Source of the DNA: a virus
IMG/VR virus record: IMGVR_UViG_3300021964_009322
Location: 1 to 39,542 of that record
Length of the DNA: 39,542 nucleotides
Reading direction: 5' to 3' (one strand)
In this document: positions 31,540 to 39,101 of the stretch, piece after piece
Position numbering within the stretch: position 1 is the stretch's first letter
How the letters are laid out: the number at the start of each line of letters is the position of its first letter
Program-made: the position numbers and the translations under genes
Notes under the pieces: generated by a model
Database searches by the model: none
The model's input: only the letters and a program-made list of their open reading frames with translations
Told to the model about the DNA's origin: nothing

Positions 31540-31737
31540 ATGTCGTATATCTGTACAACCTATCAGTTGAAGAATAAGAAGGATGATAAAGTCCTAATGG
31601 AAGTAAGTGCAAGTTCCGTAGAAAGAGCTATGGATTATATTTATGAATCTATGCCTGAAGCATATAGTCCTGACTATATGATTACACCGAAACCGTTAAG
31701 TACTACACCTTCTATAATTAACGAACTAACGAGTTGA
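31540..31737 (+). CDS. Small hypothetical protein (65 aa)
   Basis: I chose the ATG at 31540 (MSYICTTYQLKNKKDDKVLM), since the upstream part of the same frame overlaps the basic-protein gene and only reaches a TTG. The start is 23 bases after the TATCTTTG box. The product looks like a small alpha/beta protein (VSASSVERAMDYIYESMPEA). I recognise no family. It ends 20 bases inside the convergent gene at 31718-32251. A host-type promoter suggests early expression, unlike its neighbours. Confidence 0.5.
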   Translation: MSYICTTYQLKNKKDDKVLMEVSASSVERAMDYIYESMPEAYSPDYMITPKPLSTTPSIINELTS

Positions 31738-32251
31738 TAACCCACTCGTAACCTTTAAGACCCCCATAAGATAGATAAGTCATATTGTCCTTATCATTTT
31801 GGGGGTTTCTGCTTTCTGTAATATAAGACTTATCACAAAAAGATTTGATTTTCTCTAATACCTCTCTTGAAACATACTGACTTTCCAAAAGTGTATTGGC
31901 TATTTTCATGTCAACACCTGACTTTTTAATTCTATATAAGTTCTTCTTAACAGACTCTCTAACTACTTTTGGAACTCTGAACTTATCAAACCCCTCATCA
32001 ATGGTAATTTTAAGGTCACCAGTACCTTTAATTACCCTATGATATACCATCTTAGGTATGAAGTATGTTTGTCCTTCCTGCAAGACCTGAGGTAGTTCCT
32101 CGTCCATCTGTAACATCCAACCATTACTCTCCTCAACAAAAACCTCACGGTCACATCTGTCTCTGTGCCATACCAATTCCTCAGTGTCCACATTTTCAGT
32201 GAATACTCTTTTGAACTTATACTTACTGATATTTTCTTGACTATATACCAT
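31718..32251 (-). CDS. Cupin-like phage protein (177 aa)
   Basis: I chose the ATG at 32251, which overlaps the stop of the upstream gene (TAATG), rather than a TTG at 32257. Residues about 25-95 show a cupin-like beta-barrel pattern: EELVWHRDRCDREVFVEE, GWMLQMDEELP, GQTYFIPKMVYHRVIKGTG and LKITIDEG. His27 and His77 could be metal ligands of the barrel. The last 80 residues are helical. Proteins with this WHRD...YHRVIKG pattern occur in T4-like phages of aquatic bacteria, as I recall, with unknown function. It is probably co-transcribed with the gene at 32251-33135. Confidence 0.6.
   Translation of the reverse strand: MVYSQENISKYKFKRVFTENVDTEELVWHRDRCDREVFVEESNGWMLQMDEELPQVLQEGQTYFIPKMVYHRVIKGTGDLKITIDEGFDKFRVPKVVRESVKKNLYRIKKSGVDMKIANTLLESQYVSREVLEKIKSFCDKSYITESRNPQNDKDNMTYLSYGGLKGYEWVINSLVR
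31761..31805 (+). terminator. Possible hairpin at convergent gene ends
   Basis: The outer arms CCCCC (31761-31765) and GGGGG (31801-31805) enclose GATAAG (31774-31779) and CTTATC (31790-31795), with unpaired bases between the two helices. A TTTCTGCTTT stretch follows on the plus strand. It could end transcripts from 31540-31737, but it lies in coding sequence of the opposite gene and the T-run is poor. Confidence 0.3.
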
Positions 32252-33135
32252 TACCAAAATCTTCCTGGTACATTCTTACCAAAGTCTTTATGTGCTCTAC
32301 ACGCCCAATACCCTGCTTTAGTCTTATCTTTCTTCTTCTCACACTGATGTCTCGCAGCGAATGATTTACGAGCTTCAGGGTCATTCCACTTGGCAGTCAT
32401 AACAGGGGAACCGTAACTAACCTTTTTAATCTTACCCGTCTTTGGGTTACGAACATAAACATACCATTTCTTAGAACCACCTGATTTTGGTTTACCTAAT
32501 TCAACCTTTTTACCCTTATACTCGGCCTCATTCACCATAGGGAAATCTAATGGTAATCTTTCACCTTCGTAGATAAAGAACTTACCTCTATCCGATTCTA
32601 ATAATTCAATATCTTCCTCAGACCACTCACCAAACCCTTTGTTATATAATTCACGAGCTTCATTGATTACTTCAAAATACTTTGGACTACCGTGTCTAAA
32701 CGCATTTTCAGTCAAACTAATGTCATTATCAATATGGTATTGCAAGTTTTCAGATATCGTCTGTTTTACTTGAATATACTCTTGTAGAATATTCTGAATC
32801 ATATTCGTATCAATAGACTCTTTTTTGTAGTTCTTAACTTTGATACGTGTCGGCTTTTGACCTTTACCCGTTTGAGGGTCTTTCTTTTCCTTTTCTCTCT
32901 TTCTTCTACAAGCAGAATCTTTTTCAGATTGGGACATTTTACCCGCAACACCTGCTCCTCTACATACAGGATACCCACCTTCATCCGCATCCTTACGACC
33001 ACAAGGAGGATGTCCTCCACCTTTTTTCTTTTTACAAATGTTTACCCAAGGACCCTTTGGTTGTGAAGAACCTTTCTTTTTCTTCTTTTTACCAAACCAA
33101 ACCGCTAAATCTTCACTTAGAATATATTTACTCAT
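32251..33135 (-). CDS. Two-module phage protein: DUF5872-like Cys/Lys-rich N-terminus, conserved basic C-terminus (294 aa)
   Basis: The N-terminal part (residues about 10-80) has WFGKKKKKKGSSQPKGPW, then GGGHPPCGRKDADEGGYPVC and KMSQSEKDSACRRKREKEK. This resembles the small Cys/Lys-rich domain called DUF5872, found in phages and giant viruses. The C-terminal part (residues about 200-294) has KKWYVYVRNPKTGKIKKVSY, PEARKSFAARHQCEKKKDKT and AGYWACRAHKDFG. I recall the ARHxC...YWxCR pattern from structural or head-associated proteins of aquatic T4-like phages. The middle is helical and acidic. Strong basic charge at both ends suggests DNA binding, perhaps inside the head. It is transcribed from a TATTTAT box, and the next gene overlaps its stop. 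Confidence 0.6.
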   Translation of the reverse strand: MSKYILSEDLAVWFGKKKKKKGSSQPKGPWVNICKKKKGGGHPPCGRKDADEGGYPVCRGAGVAGKMSQSEKDSACRRKREKEKKDPQTGKGQKPTRIKVKNYKKESIDTNMIQNILQEYIQVKQTISENLQYHIDNDISLTENAFRHGSPKYFEVINEARELYNKGFGEWSEEDIELLESDRGKFFIYEGERLPLDFPMVNEAEYKGKKVELGKPKSGGSKKWYVYVRNPKTGKIKKVSYGSPVMTAKWNDPEARKSFAARHQCEKKKDKTKAGYWACRAHKDFGKNVPGRFW

Positions 33136-33169
33136 AACTTGACAATCGTATATTAATGTTATACACTTA

Positions 33170-33176
33170 ATAAATA
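33170..33176 (-). promoter_or_regulatory. TATTTAT box before the 33135 gene
   Basis: In gene sense GAGTATTTATTAAGTG stands 34 bases upstream of the ATG at 33135. This leaves room for a short leader that begins after the box. It is a partial match to the longer TATTTATNNTAA form. Confidence 0.45.
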
Positions 33177-33211
33177 CTCAGAAAAAGATAAACAAAACAA
33201 TATTTCACAAA

Positions 33212-33553
33212 ATGGCAAAAAGTAAAAAAACTAAAACTACCGAAGAAATGGTAGAACAGGTATTAGAAGAAACTACACAAGAAAGTACTGAACAATCAGG
33301 TCCTCAACCTATTGGTCAATTATTCAACACCATCAATTATAACAACATGGATGACTTGAATAACTTTATTACTAATATGACACCTGACCAAGGTTTATAC
33401 ATTTTAGTTCAAGCAACACGAGCAGCACAATCAAGAGGAGCTTACGGAATGGAAGAAACTGAAACCATCTCAAAAGCTATCAGAGTATTGACCAATCCTT
33501 CGGGTCAGCCTCAGGAAGTCTCAGGACAACCTGAAGTAAAAGTGGAGGAATAA
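33212..33553 (+). CDS. Conserved small phage protein (113 aa)
   Basis: The product has a Lys/Thr/Glu-rich N-terminal tail (AKSKKTKTTEEMVEQVLEE), then a helical domain with DQGLYILVQATRAAQSRGAY and ETETISKAIRVLTN (residues about 60-95), and a Gly/Gln/Pro/Glu-rich end. The middle pattern recurs in small proteins of T4-like phages from water, as far as I recall, but I know no role. Its leader is A-rich with no clear promoter box. It ends in a strong hairpin terminator, so it is probably a single-gene unit. Confidence 0.55.
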   Translation: MAKSKKTKTTEEMVEQVLEETTQESTEQSGPQPIGQLFNTINYNNMDDLNNFITNMTPDQGLYILVQATRAAQSRGAYGMEETETISKAIRVLTNPSGQPQEVSGQPEVKVEE

Positions 33554-33571
33554 TTTTTAGTTTAGTTGAAG

Positions 33572-33596
33572 ATGGGGAGTTTTACTCCCCATTTTT
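33572..33596 (+). terminator. Rho-independent terminator after the 33212-33553 gene
   Basis: Perfect stem ATGGGGAGT (33572-33580) and ACTCCCCAT (33584-33592) with a TTT loop and a T-run (33592-33596). This is strong evidence that the small gene before it is a separate transcription unit. Confidence 0.85.
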
Positions 33597-33628
33597 ATGC
33601 TAAAAAATTTTGCATAATAATTTTTACT

Positions 33629-33814
33629 ATGACTAAAAATGAAATATCAAACAAAATCGTAGAAAATGAAATGGTAATGTTGCGTGCCATTTGGGACGGT
33701 CATAAACCTAACACGTCGGACCAATTTCAGTCACTTAGAGTTGAAAATGAAATATTAAGATGTCTTTATCACGGAGAAGATTCTTCACATTGTAAAAGAC
33801 AGTATAGAAAATAA
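33629..33814 (+). CDS. Small hypothetical protein (61 aa)
   Basis: I chose the ATG at 33629 (MTKNEISNKIVENEMVMLRA) because the longer frame would begin in the upstream hairpin. The product is helical and charged, with a His/Cys-containing tail (CLYHGEDSSHCKRQYRK). The upstream 30 bases are very AT-rich. No family is recognised. The bidirectional terminator at 33816 follows its stop. Confidence 0.45.
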   Translation: MTKNEISNKIVENEMVMLRAIWDGHKPNTSDQFQSLRVENEILRCLYHGEDSSHCKRQYRK

Positions 33815-33815
33815 A

Positions 33816-33839
33816 AAAGGGGACCTAATGGTCCCCTTT
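33816..33839. terminator. Bidirectional terminator between convergent units
   Basis: A perfect 10-bp stem, AAAGGGGACC (33816-33825) and GGTCCCCTTT (33830-33839), with a TAAT loop and A/T runs on both sides. It serves the small plus-strand gene ending at 33814 and the capsid gene ending at 33860. Confidence 0.85.
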
Positions 33840-33859
33840 ATTATTGATATTAAGATATA

Positions 33860-35638
33860 TTATCTTAAAGAGTTCAAATCGAACGTTCTAACACCATCAA
33901 CAGTGATTACACCATAGAAACGGTTATTAACCATTTTCTTAGCGTATCTAGTCATGATACCTTTGATTGGTGTGAAGTTGAATGGGTTGTACATAGTTGG
34001 TGTCAACTGTAGTGGTACGTATGGTGCGTACACATAACCAGTATCCAACAATGAAGAACCTTTGTGACCCATCAATACAGTGTTTGGTGGGAAGTAAGGG
34101 TCACGGTAAACTTGATATCTACCTGATAACGTACCTACTCTCTCAATACCCATGTTGTATTGGTCTTGGTCTGGTGCCGCGTTAGATACGTGGAAGTATT
34201 CTAAGTCGTCAAAGATTGCTGAAATTTCAGAAGAAACTACAATCCAGTTAGCACCACCTCTTAATGTTGATTTGTGAATTTGAGCTGAGATTTGGTTAAT
34301 CGCAGTAATCAATGTTTGGTTCCAATCCTTCTGGTTGTAGTTAACAGAACCGTTGTTAACTCTCTTCCATCCGTTGTAGTCCCATCTTAATGACCATGCA
34401 GCACCTTTTCTCAAGTCTCTTAAGATTTCACGGTCAATCTCTGCCGCCACTTGCTCAGACAATAAAGCTGTCAATTCAGCTTCAGCGTCAATGTTGTGGA
34501 ATGCAGAAACGTCTTGTGCAAGTTCTGGAGACCATTGTGCTCTTAATTTTCTTTCTGTTACAGAAACAGTAACTGCTTCCAAATCAAAAGAAACCTCACC
34601 AATTGCATCTTCGAATTCTAATGTTTCGTAGATTCTGTAAGTTGCTTCAAATGCAGGTGCAGTAGCACTCAATGCAGCACCAAATGTAGTTCCTGAGTAA
34701 CCGTCAGTCGAAGTTGTTGTACCAATAGCAACTGGAGTTGATGTGTCAATATCTAAGTAAATTTTACCTTCAGCGTCACAGATGTTATCATATGAACCAC
34801 CAGGACCTGTACTTGGGAAAGATGTAGATTGCTTAGAACCATACTGTACGATACCTTTACCGTACTTCTGAGTTACAACATTAAAGTTGTAGTATGGAGT
34901 ATCACCACTACTTCTTACTTCTAATGAAGATAAGAATTCTTCAGTGTCCATTGCGTTACCATCAGGACCAATTAGTTTACCAGCTCCATCAGAAGAGAAA
35001 CCCGATAATACTACAATGATACTTCTTTGTTCACCTGAGTAATAAGTATCAGCTGAAGTATTAGCCGCTTGTACTAATTGAGAACCGTCCCATCTGTAAT
35101 TAACCAATGCCTTAGTTACTTCTGAATAACGACCTTTTGAATAATCGAAAAGACCTGCTGGGTCAGAATTTGGTGTTGCTCCTTCATAGAAACGGTCATA
35201 CAAGTTTTTGTCAGTTGACGAGTAACCTGTAGTGCTAGAAGAAGGACCTCCTGGTGCACCGAATGGTTTATAGTGCTCACCTGCGTTACCGTTAGCATTT
35301 GCACTTTGGATTTTAGGTACAAAGTAGAACAATTTACCGATTGGTAAGTTCATAGCTTGTACAGATACGATATCGTTAGCTAATAATTTAGAGAATACTC
35401 TTCTAACGATAGGAAAGACTACAGTTTCAAATGAACCTGAGTCAGAAGCGTTTGCTGCTTCGTTGATTAAGTGAGACGCTTGGTTTTCGTACAATTGTGC
35501 CACGTTTTCTTTTAAGTGACCTTTCAATCCGTCCAAGAAACCTAATTTGTCCCATTTGTTGATTGTGTCTTCTTTGATAACTTTCAAGTGCTTAAGACCG
35601 ATGTTACCAACAAGACCTGATTCTAATAATGCTCCCAT
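33860..35638 (-). CDS. Major capsid protein, T4 gp23-like (592 aa)
   Basis: N-terminal segments LYENQASHLINEAANASDSG (residues 49-68) and FETVVFPIVRRVFSKLLAND, then IVSVQAMNLPIGKLFYFVPK, are characteristic of T4 gp23 and its relatives. In the late part come EINRE-like and capsid-floor segments (VAAEIDREILRDLRKGA; ISAQIHKSTLRGGANWIVVS), then a typical C-terminus with YAKKMVNNRFYGVITVDGV. The capsid hexamers are built from this protein after cleavage of an N-terminal piece. LINE before A61 (E60) is a candidate cut site, near the position of the T4 cut after E65. Leader is A-rich without Shine-Dalgarno sequence. No separate promoter was seen, so it is probably read from upstream of the core protein gene. 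Confidence 0.9.
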   Translation of the reverse strand: MGALLESGLVGNIGLKHLKVIKEDTINKWDKLGFLDGLKGHLKENVAQLYENQASHLINEAANASDSGSFETVVFPIVRRVFSKLLANDIVSVQAMNLPIGKLFYFVPKIQSANANGNAGEHYKPFGAPGGPSSSTTGYSSTDKNLYDRFYEGATPNSDPAGLFDYSKGRYSEVTKALVNYRWDGSQLVQAANTSADTYYSGEQRSIIVVLSGFSSDGAGKLIGPDGNAMDTEEFLSSLEVRSSGDTPYYNFNVVTQKYGKGIVQYGSKQSTSFPSTGPGGSYDNICDAEGKIYLDIDTSTPVAIGTTTSTDGYSGTTFGAALSATAPAFEATYRIYETLEFEDAIGEVSFDLEAVTVSVTERKLRAQWSPELAQDVSAFHNIDAEAELTALLSEQVAAEIDREILRDLRKGAAWSLRWDYNGWKRVNNGSVNYNQKDWNQTLITAINQISAQIHKSTLRGGANWIVVSSEISAIFDDLEYFHVSNAAPDQDQYNMGIERVGTLSGRYQVYRDPYFPPNTVLMGHKGSSLLDTGYVYAPYVPLQLTPTMYNPFNFTPIKGIMTRYAKKMVNNRFYGVITVDGVRTFDLNSLR

Positions 35639-35663
35639 TTTTAATAATATTTAAGGAATATGT

Positions 35664-37058
35664 TTATTTAATTATTTTCGTCATCAAATCCTTCATTCTC
35701 ATGAACTGAGGATTTTCATACGTTTTGTTTTCAATAAGATTTGCAGATGAACCTTTAACAGGAGTCTTAGATACTTTCTCAGAAACTGATTCTGAAATTG
35801 TATTAGCCTCCTTGCTATCAAACTCTTCTTTCAAAGTCTTATATAAACTTTTTGATTCTTTCAATGTTTCTACTGAATCGAATCTTCTAAGGATGTTGAT
35901 TTTCTCTTGCTTCGTTGTCGTATTTTCTGTGAATAAACGAGTTGCGTAAGCCAAGTTAGAATTGAAGACAGCAACTTCGTTCAACTTCTCTTTGAAGATG
36001 TTAAGTGCCTTACGGTACTCTTCATTCTTTTCTCTAAGTTGTTGAATTTCTTTTTGTGCTTCTTCACCTAAACGTGCTTTGTTAGGTACTGAGTGTGGTT
36101 TTGGTAAACCTTTAGATTTGTCAGATGATGCATCCTGTCCAGCAGCGTGACTTCTCATCATACCTTCAACAGCTTCACCTTCCACTTCTTCTTCGTCCAT
36201 ACTCTTATCACCAGAGTACTTTCTTTCATCGTCTGCTTTTTCCATTCCTTCGCTTTCTTTTCTTCTGTCAGCTAAAGATTGTTTTTTGTCAGACTCTTTA
36301 CCATTTTTCATACCCAAAGAATCGTCTAAGTCGTCGTTATAACCTTCTTCCATCTCTTCTTTTTGATATCCTTCTTTATACTCTTCATCCATATCATCCT
36401 CTTCAGACATTTCAATTTCGTAAACAACTTCGTCCATTTCTTCGTCCATGTCACCTCCGTGCATTTCTTCTTCAACTTCCTCACCCATTTCTTTCATCTT
36501 TTCTTCAGATTCCATTTGGATTTTGTATTCAACGTCAGCTTCGTTATCTTTAAGTGAAATTTCGTCATCATCTTGAGAGATAATGATTCCATCTTCTTCA
36601 CCCATAGCCTTGAAAACCTTTAAGATTTCCTCGTCAGATGCTCCCGTCAAATCAAGAGGCAAGAGAACCTCTTCTTCATCATCAACTTCCAACTCATCAC
36701 CAGGTAAGTCCATACCCAACATATCTTCTACGTCTTCCATGTCCATTTCCCCGTCTTCGTCTTCCATTTCTGAATCATCAGACTCCATGTCACCCATTTC
36801 GTCTTCTAAGTCTTCAATGTCAAGTTCCATTTCTTGTTCAGCCATTTCTAGCTCTTTTCCATCTTCTGAACCTTCTTCCATCTCAACTTCTTCAATCATA
36901 TCATCCTCTTCAGATAATGATTCTTTTACTAATTCACTGATTTCTTCCTTCATAGTAGAAGCAAGTATTCCTTTTGCGTTTTCCGTTACGGCTTCCTCCA
37001 AATTTTTCATTTGTAGTAGTGCCTCTTCAACTAATGATTTTTTAGTTTCGTTTGCCAT
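35664..37058 (-). CDS. Prohead core (scaffold) protein, gp22-like (464 aa)
   Basis: The N-terminal half is extremely acidic, dominated by Glu, Asp and Met (for example MEMEDEDGEMDMEDVE-like runs). The second half has a predicted coiled coil (QKEIQQLREKNEEYRKALNI, then FKEKLNEVAVFNSNLAYATR) and a C-terminus ENPQFMRMKDLMTKIIK. It lies between the protease and capsid genes, as T4 gene 22 does, and such acidic, Met-rich proteins form the inner scaffold around which the shell assembles. Much of it is expected to be digested by the protease; several L/I-x-E sites are visible. It is preceded by a TATTTAT box and an A-rich leader. Confidence 0.8.
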   Translation of the reverse strand: MANETKKSLVEEALLQMKNLEEAVTENAKGILASTMKEEISELVKESLSEEDDMIEEVEMEEGSEDGKELEMAEQEMELDIEDLEDEMGDMESDDSEMEDEDGEMDMEDVEDMLGMDLPGDELEVDDEEEVLLPLDLTGASDEEILKVFKAMGEEDGIIISQDDDEISLKDNEADVEYKIQMESEEKMKEMGEEVEEEMHGGDMDEEMDEVVYEIEMSEEDDMDEEYKEGYQKEEMEEGYNDDLDDSLGMKNGKESDKKQSLADRRKESEGMEKADDERKYSGDKSMDEEEVEGEAVEGMMRSHAAGQDASSDKSKGLPKPHSVPNKARLGEEAQKEIQQLREKNEEYRKALNIFKEKLNEVAVFNSNLAYATRLFTENTTTKQEKINILRRFDSVETLKESKSLYKTLKEEFDSKEANTISESVSEKVSKTPVKGSSANLIENKTYENPQFMRMKDLMTKIIK

Positions 37059-37097
37059 TTTTTACTTTTTGCGCAAATGTTTATTAATTCTTATAAT

Positions 37098-37104
37098 ATA
37101 AATA
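37098..37104 (-). promoter_or_regulatory. TATTTAT box before the core protein and capsid genes
   Basis: In gene sense GACTATTTATATTATAAG stands 39 bases before the ATG at 37058. It has one difference from TATTTATNNTAA (TAT instead of TAA). It lies just downstream of a terminator, so it probably starts the scaffold-capsid transcript. Confidence 0.5.
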
Positions 37105-37147
37105 GTCTAAAATGTTAAAAAATATCACATCTGAAATATACGGGCAT

Positions 37148-37174
37148 AAAAAAATCGGAAGTCACCCTCCGATT
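37148..37174 (-). terminator. Rho-independent terminator after the DUF4494-like gene
   Basis: The stem arms are AATCGGA (37153-37159) and TCCGATT (37168-37174), with a T-run in the minus-strand sense (37148-37153 is A-rich on plus). It separates the protease unit from the scaffold-capsid unit. Confidence 0.8.
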
Positions 37175-37199
37175 CTTAAATTTTTTGGTTTGGTTTTTG

Positions 37200-37409
37200 T
37201 TATTCGTAAACCTCGTCAATTTTGCTTTCAGCACATGCGGTGATTCTCCAATCATGTGGGAAACCTTCAAATTTCTTGGTTACCTTTGATTCAACTTCTG
37301 TGACGTTGTAACCTCTTACAAGTTTCTCTTCTCTGATTTTTTTAATCTTTCCTGAGTTCTCATCAGGTAGGTCGTACTGAATTTTTGCTACGAAATATTT
37401 CTCATCCAT
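37200..37409 (-). CDS. DUF4494-like small protein (69 aa)
   Basis: The sequence KYFVAKIQYDLPDENSGKIK, then KIREEKLVRGYNVTEVESKV, matches the DUF4494 pattern: a Tyr strand, then a Glu-x-x-Leu-Val strand, then a TEA/TEV-type helix start. DUF4494 proteins are common in Bacteroidota and their phages, with unknown role. It lies 13 bases after the protease gene, so it is probably its partner in expression. Its presence adds to the case for a Bacteroidota host. Confidence 0.6.
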   Translation of the reverse strand: MDEKYFVAKIQYDLPDENSGKIKKIREEKLVRGYNVTEVESKVTKKFEGFPHDWRITACAESKIDEVYE

Positions 37410-37422
37410 GGTTATAAAGTTT

Positions 37423-38142
37423 TTAATTACCTAAATAATCGGATAATCTTCTCATTAAGTCAATAGACGCACCCATTCCTCCGTCTAATCTTGCTTCAGG
37501 TTCAGGTCTTCTTTCCTCTTCCAAGTTCTCTTCATACTTGTTTTTGTCGTCTTTGTTAAGGAATAGATAGGCACCTGGTGTAGATGGTGATGATACAAGG
37601 TCAAAACAGATAAGTTCAAAATCTTCCTGAACTTCATTTCTTTCACCCTTACGAGCTAATGACCCAACACCACGAGAGGATACACCCATAGTAACTCCTT
37701 GTCTCATTAAGTTTGCCGCTTGGTCACCAGGACACGAAACAACACCACTATTGTGAAAACCTGGTGAAGTTAATAGTTTCAACTTACCCATAAGAGTATT
37801 ACCCTCCCACCACATATCTGTGATTAGGTGTGATACACGGTCCAAATCAATTAGAGACGATTCAGGATGGTTAAGTTCGGAAATGGATAAACCTTTATTA
37901 ATTGCACCTTCATATCTTTCAGCTTCTCTACGTAAAATCTTTTCAGGGTATACACGACCGTTTCTATTTGGTGTGTCGTATTTTTGTAATACGGCGTAGA
38001 ACTCAAAAGGTTTTGAGTGGTCTAATTGACCGTAGGATTCTTTGATAACTTCTGCGTTACGGCTGTCGTTAGGATTTACATATCCAGCATCCCATTCAAT
38101 CAATATTCCTTTACCTGTATCGTTTGGACCTAATATTTTCAT
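37423..38142 (-). CDS. Prohead maturation protease, T4 gp21-like (239 aa)
   Basis: The conserved AVLQKYDTPNRNGRVYPEKI (residues 50-69) and LSISELNHPESS (85-96, with H92) are followed by MGVSSRGVGSLA (152-163, Ser at 155 or 156) and FDLVSSPSTPGAYL (180-193, D181). The His/Ser/Asp arrangement fits the gp21 serine protease family, related in fold to herpesvirus assemblin. The enzyme cuts the scaffold, capsid protein and internal proteins at L/I-x-E sites during head maturation. The C-terminal tail is acidic and may be removed by autocleavage. It has an exact TATTTATNNTAA box upstream. Confidence 0.9.
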   Translation of the reverse strand: MKILGPNDTGKGILIEWDAGYVNPNDSRNAEVIKESYGQLDHSKPFEFYAVLQKYDTPNRNGRVYPEKILRREAERYEGAINKGLSISELNHPESSLIDLDRVSHLITDMWWEGNTLMGKLKLLTSPGFHNSGVVSCPGDQAANLMRQGVTMGVSSRGVGSLARKGERNEVQEDFELICFDLVSSPSTPGAYLFLNKDDKNKYEENLEEERRPEPEARLDGGMGASIDLMRRLSDYLGN

Positions 38143-38154
38143 TGTAATAAATCT

Positions 38155-38166
38155 TTATTATAAATA
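38155..38166 (-). promoter_or_regulatory. Candidate late promoter TATTTATAATAA
   Basis: An exact match to TATTTATNNTAA in gene sense, preceded by CAAG. TATTTAT ends 17 bases before the ATG at 38142 of the protease gene. Confidence 0.6.
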
Positions 38167-38180
38167 CTTGAGAATAGAGA

Positions 38181-38579
38181 TTATTCTATGATGATGTCAT
38201 ATTCACTTACCTCAACACCTATATATTTGGAATATTTGGCATTCATTACTTGGGAAACGGCATTATTTATAACATACCCTAATGATAAATCTTCTCCTGA
38301 ATAAACGTCTTTGATTGCCCACGTTAATGCGAAACCTGTCACGTCTTGTTCACCACCATAAGTGTATAGAACTCTATCAATTACGACTCTAACAGAGATA
38401 TCATTATCCACCATATCTCCTTCTAACATAACATTTCTAAAAGTTACCACAGTAAAATCCTCATTAATAGTAAAATCAGATGGGTCAATAATATTGTTGA
38501 GGTCATCAATGGCGGTGTTACCCTCACTGATGACCTTCTTCAAATTCTTTAATTGTGATTCTGTAATTTTGATTTTCAC
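38181..38579 (-). CDS. Head-associated protein with targeting-like N-terminus (132 aa)
   Basis: The start codon is GTG at 38579 (MKIKITESQLKNLKKVISEG). The first 19 residues form an amphipathic helix ending in VISE, nearly the same as the start of the 31251 protein. In T4, packaged internal proteins have a similar short leader cut by gp21 at an x-x-E site. The rest is a beta-rich domain (DFTVVTFRNVMLEGDMVDND; DISVRVVIDRVLYTYGGEQD) with an acidic C-terminus. It lies immediately upstream of the protease gene, where T4 has the core genes 67 and 68. I infer an internal head protein; no family is recognised. Confidence 0.6.
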   Translation of the reverse strand: MKIKITESQLKNLKKVISEGNTAIDDLNNIIDPSDFTINEDFTVVTFRNVMLEGDMVDNDISVRVVIDRVLYTYGGEQDVTGFALTWAIKDVYSGEDLSLGYVINNAVSQVMNAKYSKYIGVEVSEYDIIIE

Positions 38580-38590
38580 GAAAAAGGTGT

Positions 38591-38602
38591 TTAAGATAAA
38601 TA
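38591..38602 (-). promoter_or_regulatory. Candidate late promoter TATTTATCTTAA
   Basis: An exact match to TATTTATNNTAA in gene sense, overlapping the stop codon of the 38591-39040 gene. TATTTAT ends 16 bases before the GTG at 38579. Confidence 0.55.
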
Positions 38603-39040
38603 TTCCTTCTTTTTCGTTTTGGTTTTTGAAAGAGTAAAATAATCGGACGACATCAACTCGTCGTTGTATACAGATTTACAAATTTGTTTTACTCTATCTC
38701 TTAGGATGATTGATTTGAAATCCATATGTTCTTTTAAGAACAATGTAATCTCCAAATTCATGAATGACTTTTTACCCAATTGTATACCACTTGTTCTTAG
38801 GTCCAAGTCTACGATATTGTGTAGTTCAAAAATTAAGTTATCCACACATTCTAATAAGTTATGTTTTATATTACGATTTAGGTTACCGTTTATTCTATTC
38901 CAGTTGTCACTATCTATTGTGGGTTCTACCCACGATTGTATGGAAATGTAAATTGATTTTAAGTTTTGTGCGTCTACAGTTCCATAACTACACTTTGCAT
39001 TTTCAAAGATGTTTAACTTTGAACTTTTACCTTTTTTCAT
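38591..39040 (-). CDS. Hypothetical phage protein (149 aa)
   Basis: The start is ATG at 39040 (MKKGKSSKLNIFENAKCSYG). The middle alternates strands and helices (LKSIYISIQSWVEPTIDSD; FMNLEITLFLKEHMDFKSI; RVKQICKSVYNDELM) and the C-terminus is basic (SKTKTKKKEYLS). No motif is recognised. It is located at the position of T4 prohead core genes between portal and protease, but no similarity is claimed. Its upstream region (39041-39146) has no exact promoter box in its sense. Confidence 0.5.
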   Translation of the reverse strand: MKKGKSSKLNIFENAKCSYGTVDAQNLKSIYISIQSWVEPTIDSDNWNRINGNLNRNIKHNLLECVDNLIFELHNIVDLDLRTSGIQLGKKSFMNLEITLFLKEHMDFKSIILRDRVKQICKSVYNDELMSSDYFTLSKTKTKKKEYLS

Positions 39041-39101
39041 ATATGTTTCATATATCTTCTCGTTTATTTGTTGATAAAAGTATAATAAACTTTTTCCCTT
39101 C

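Noticed and set aside
36125-37101. Plus-strand frames antisense to the core protein gene (36125-36553, 36583-37101, 36638-36940)
   Set aside because: They are Ser- or Phe/Leu/His-rich mirror images of the Glu/Asp/Met-rich scaffold sequence and have no start context or neighbours on that strand.
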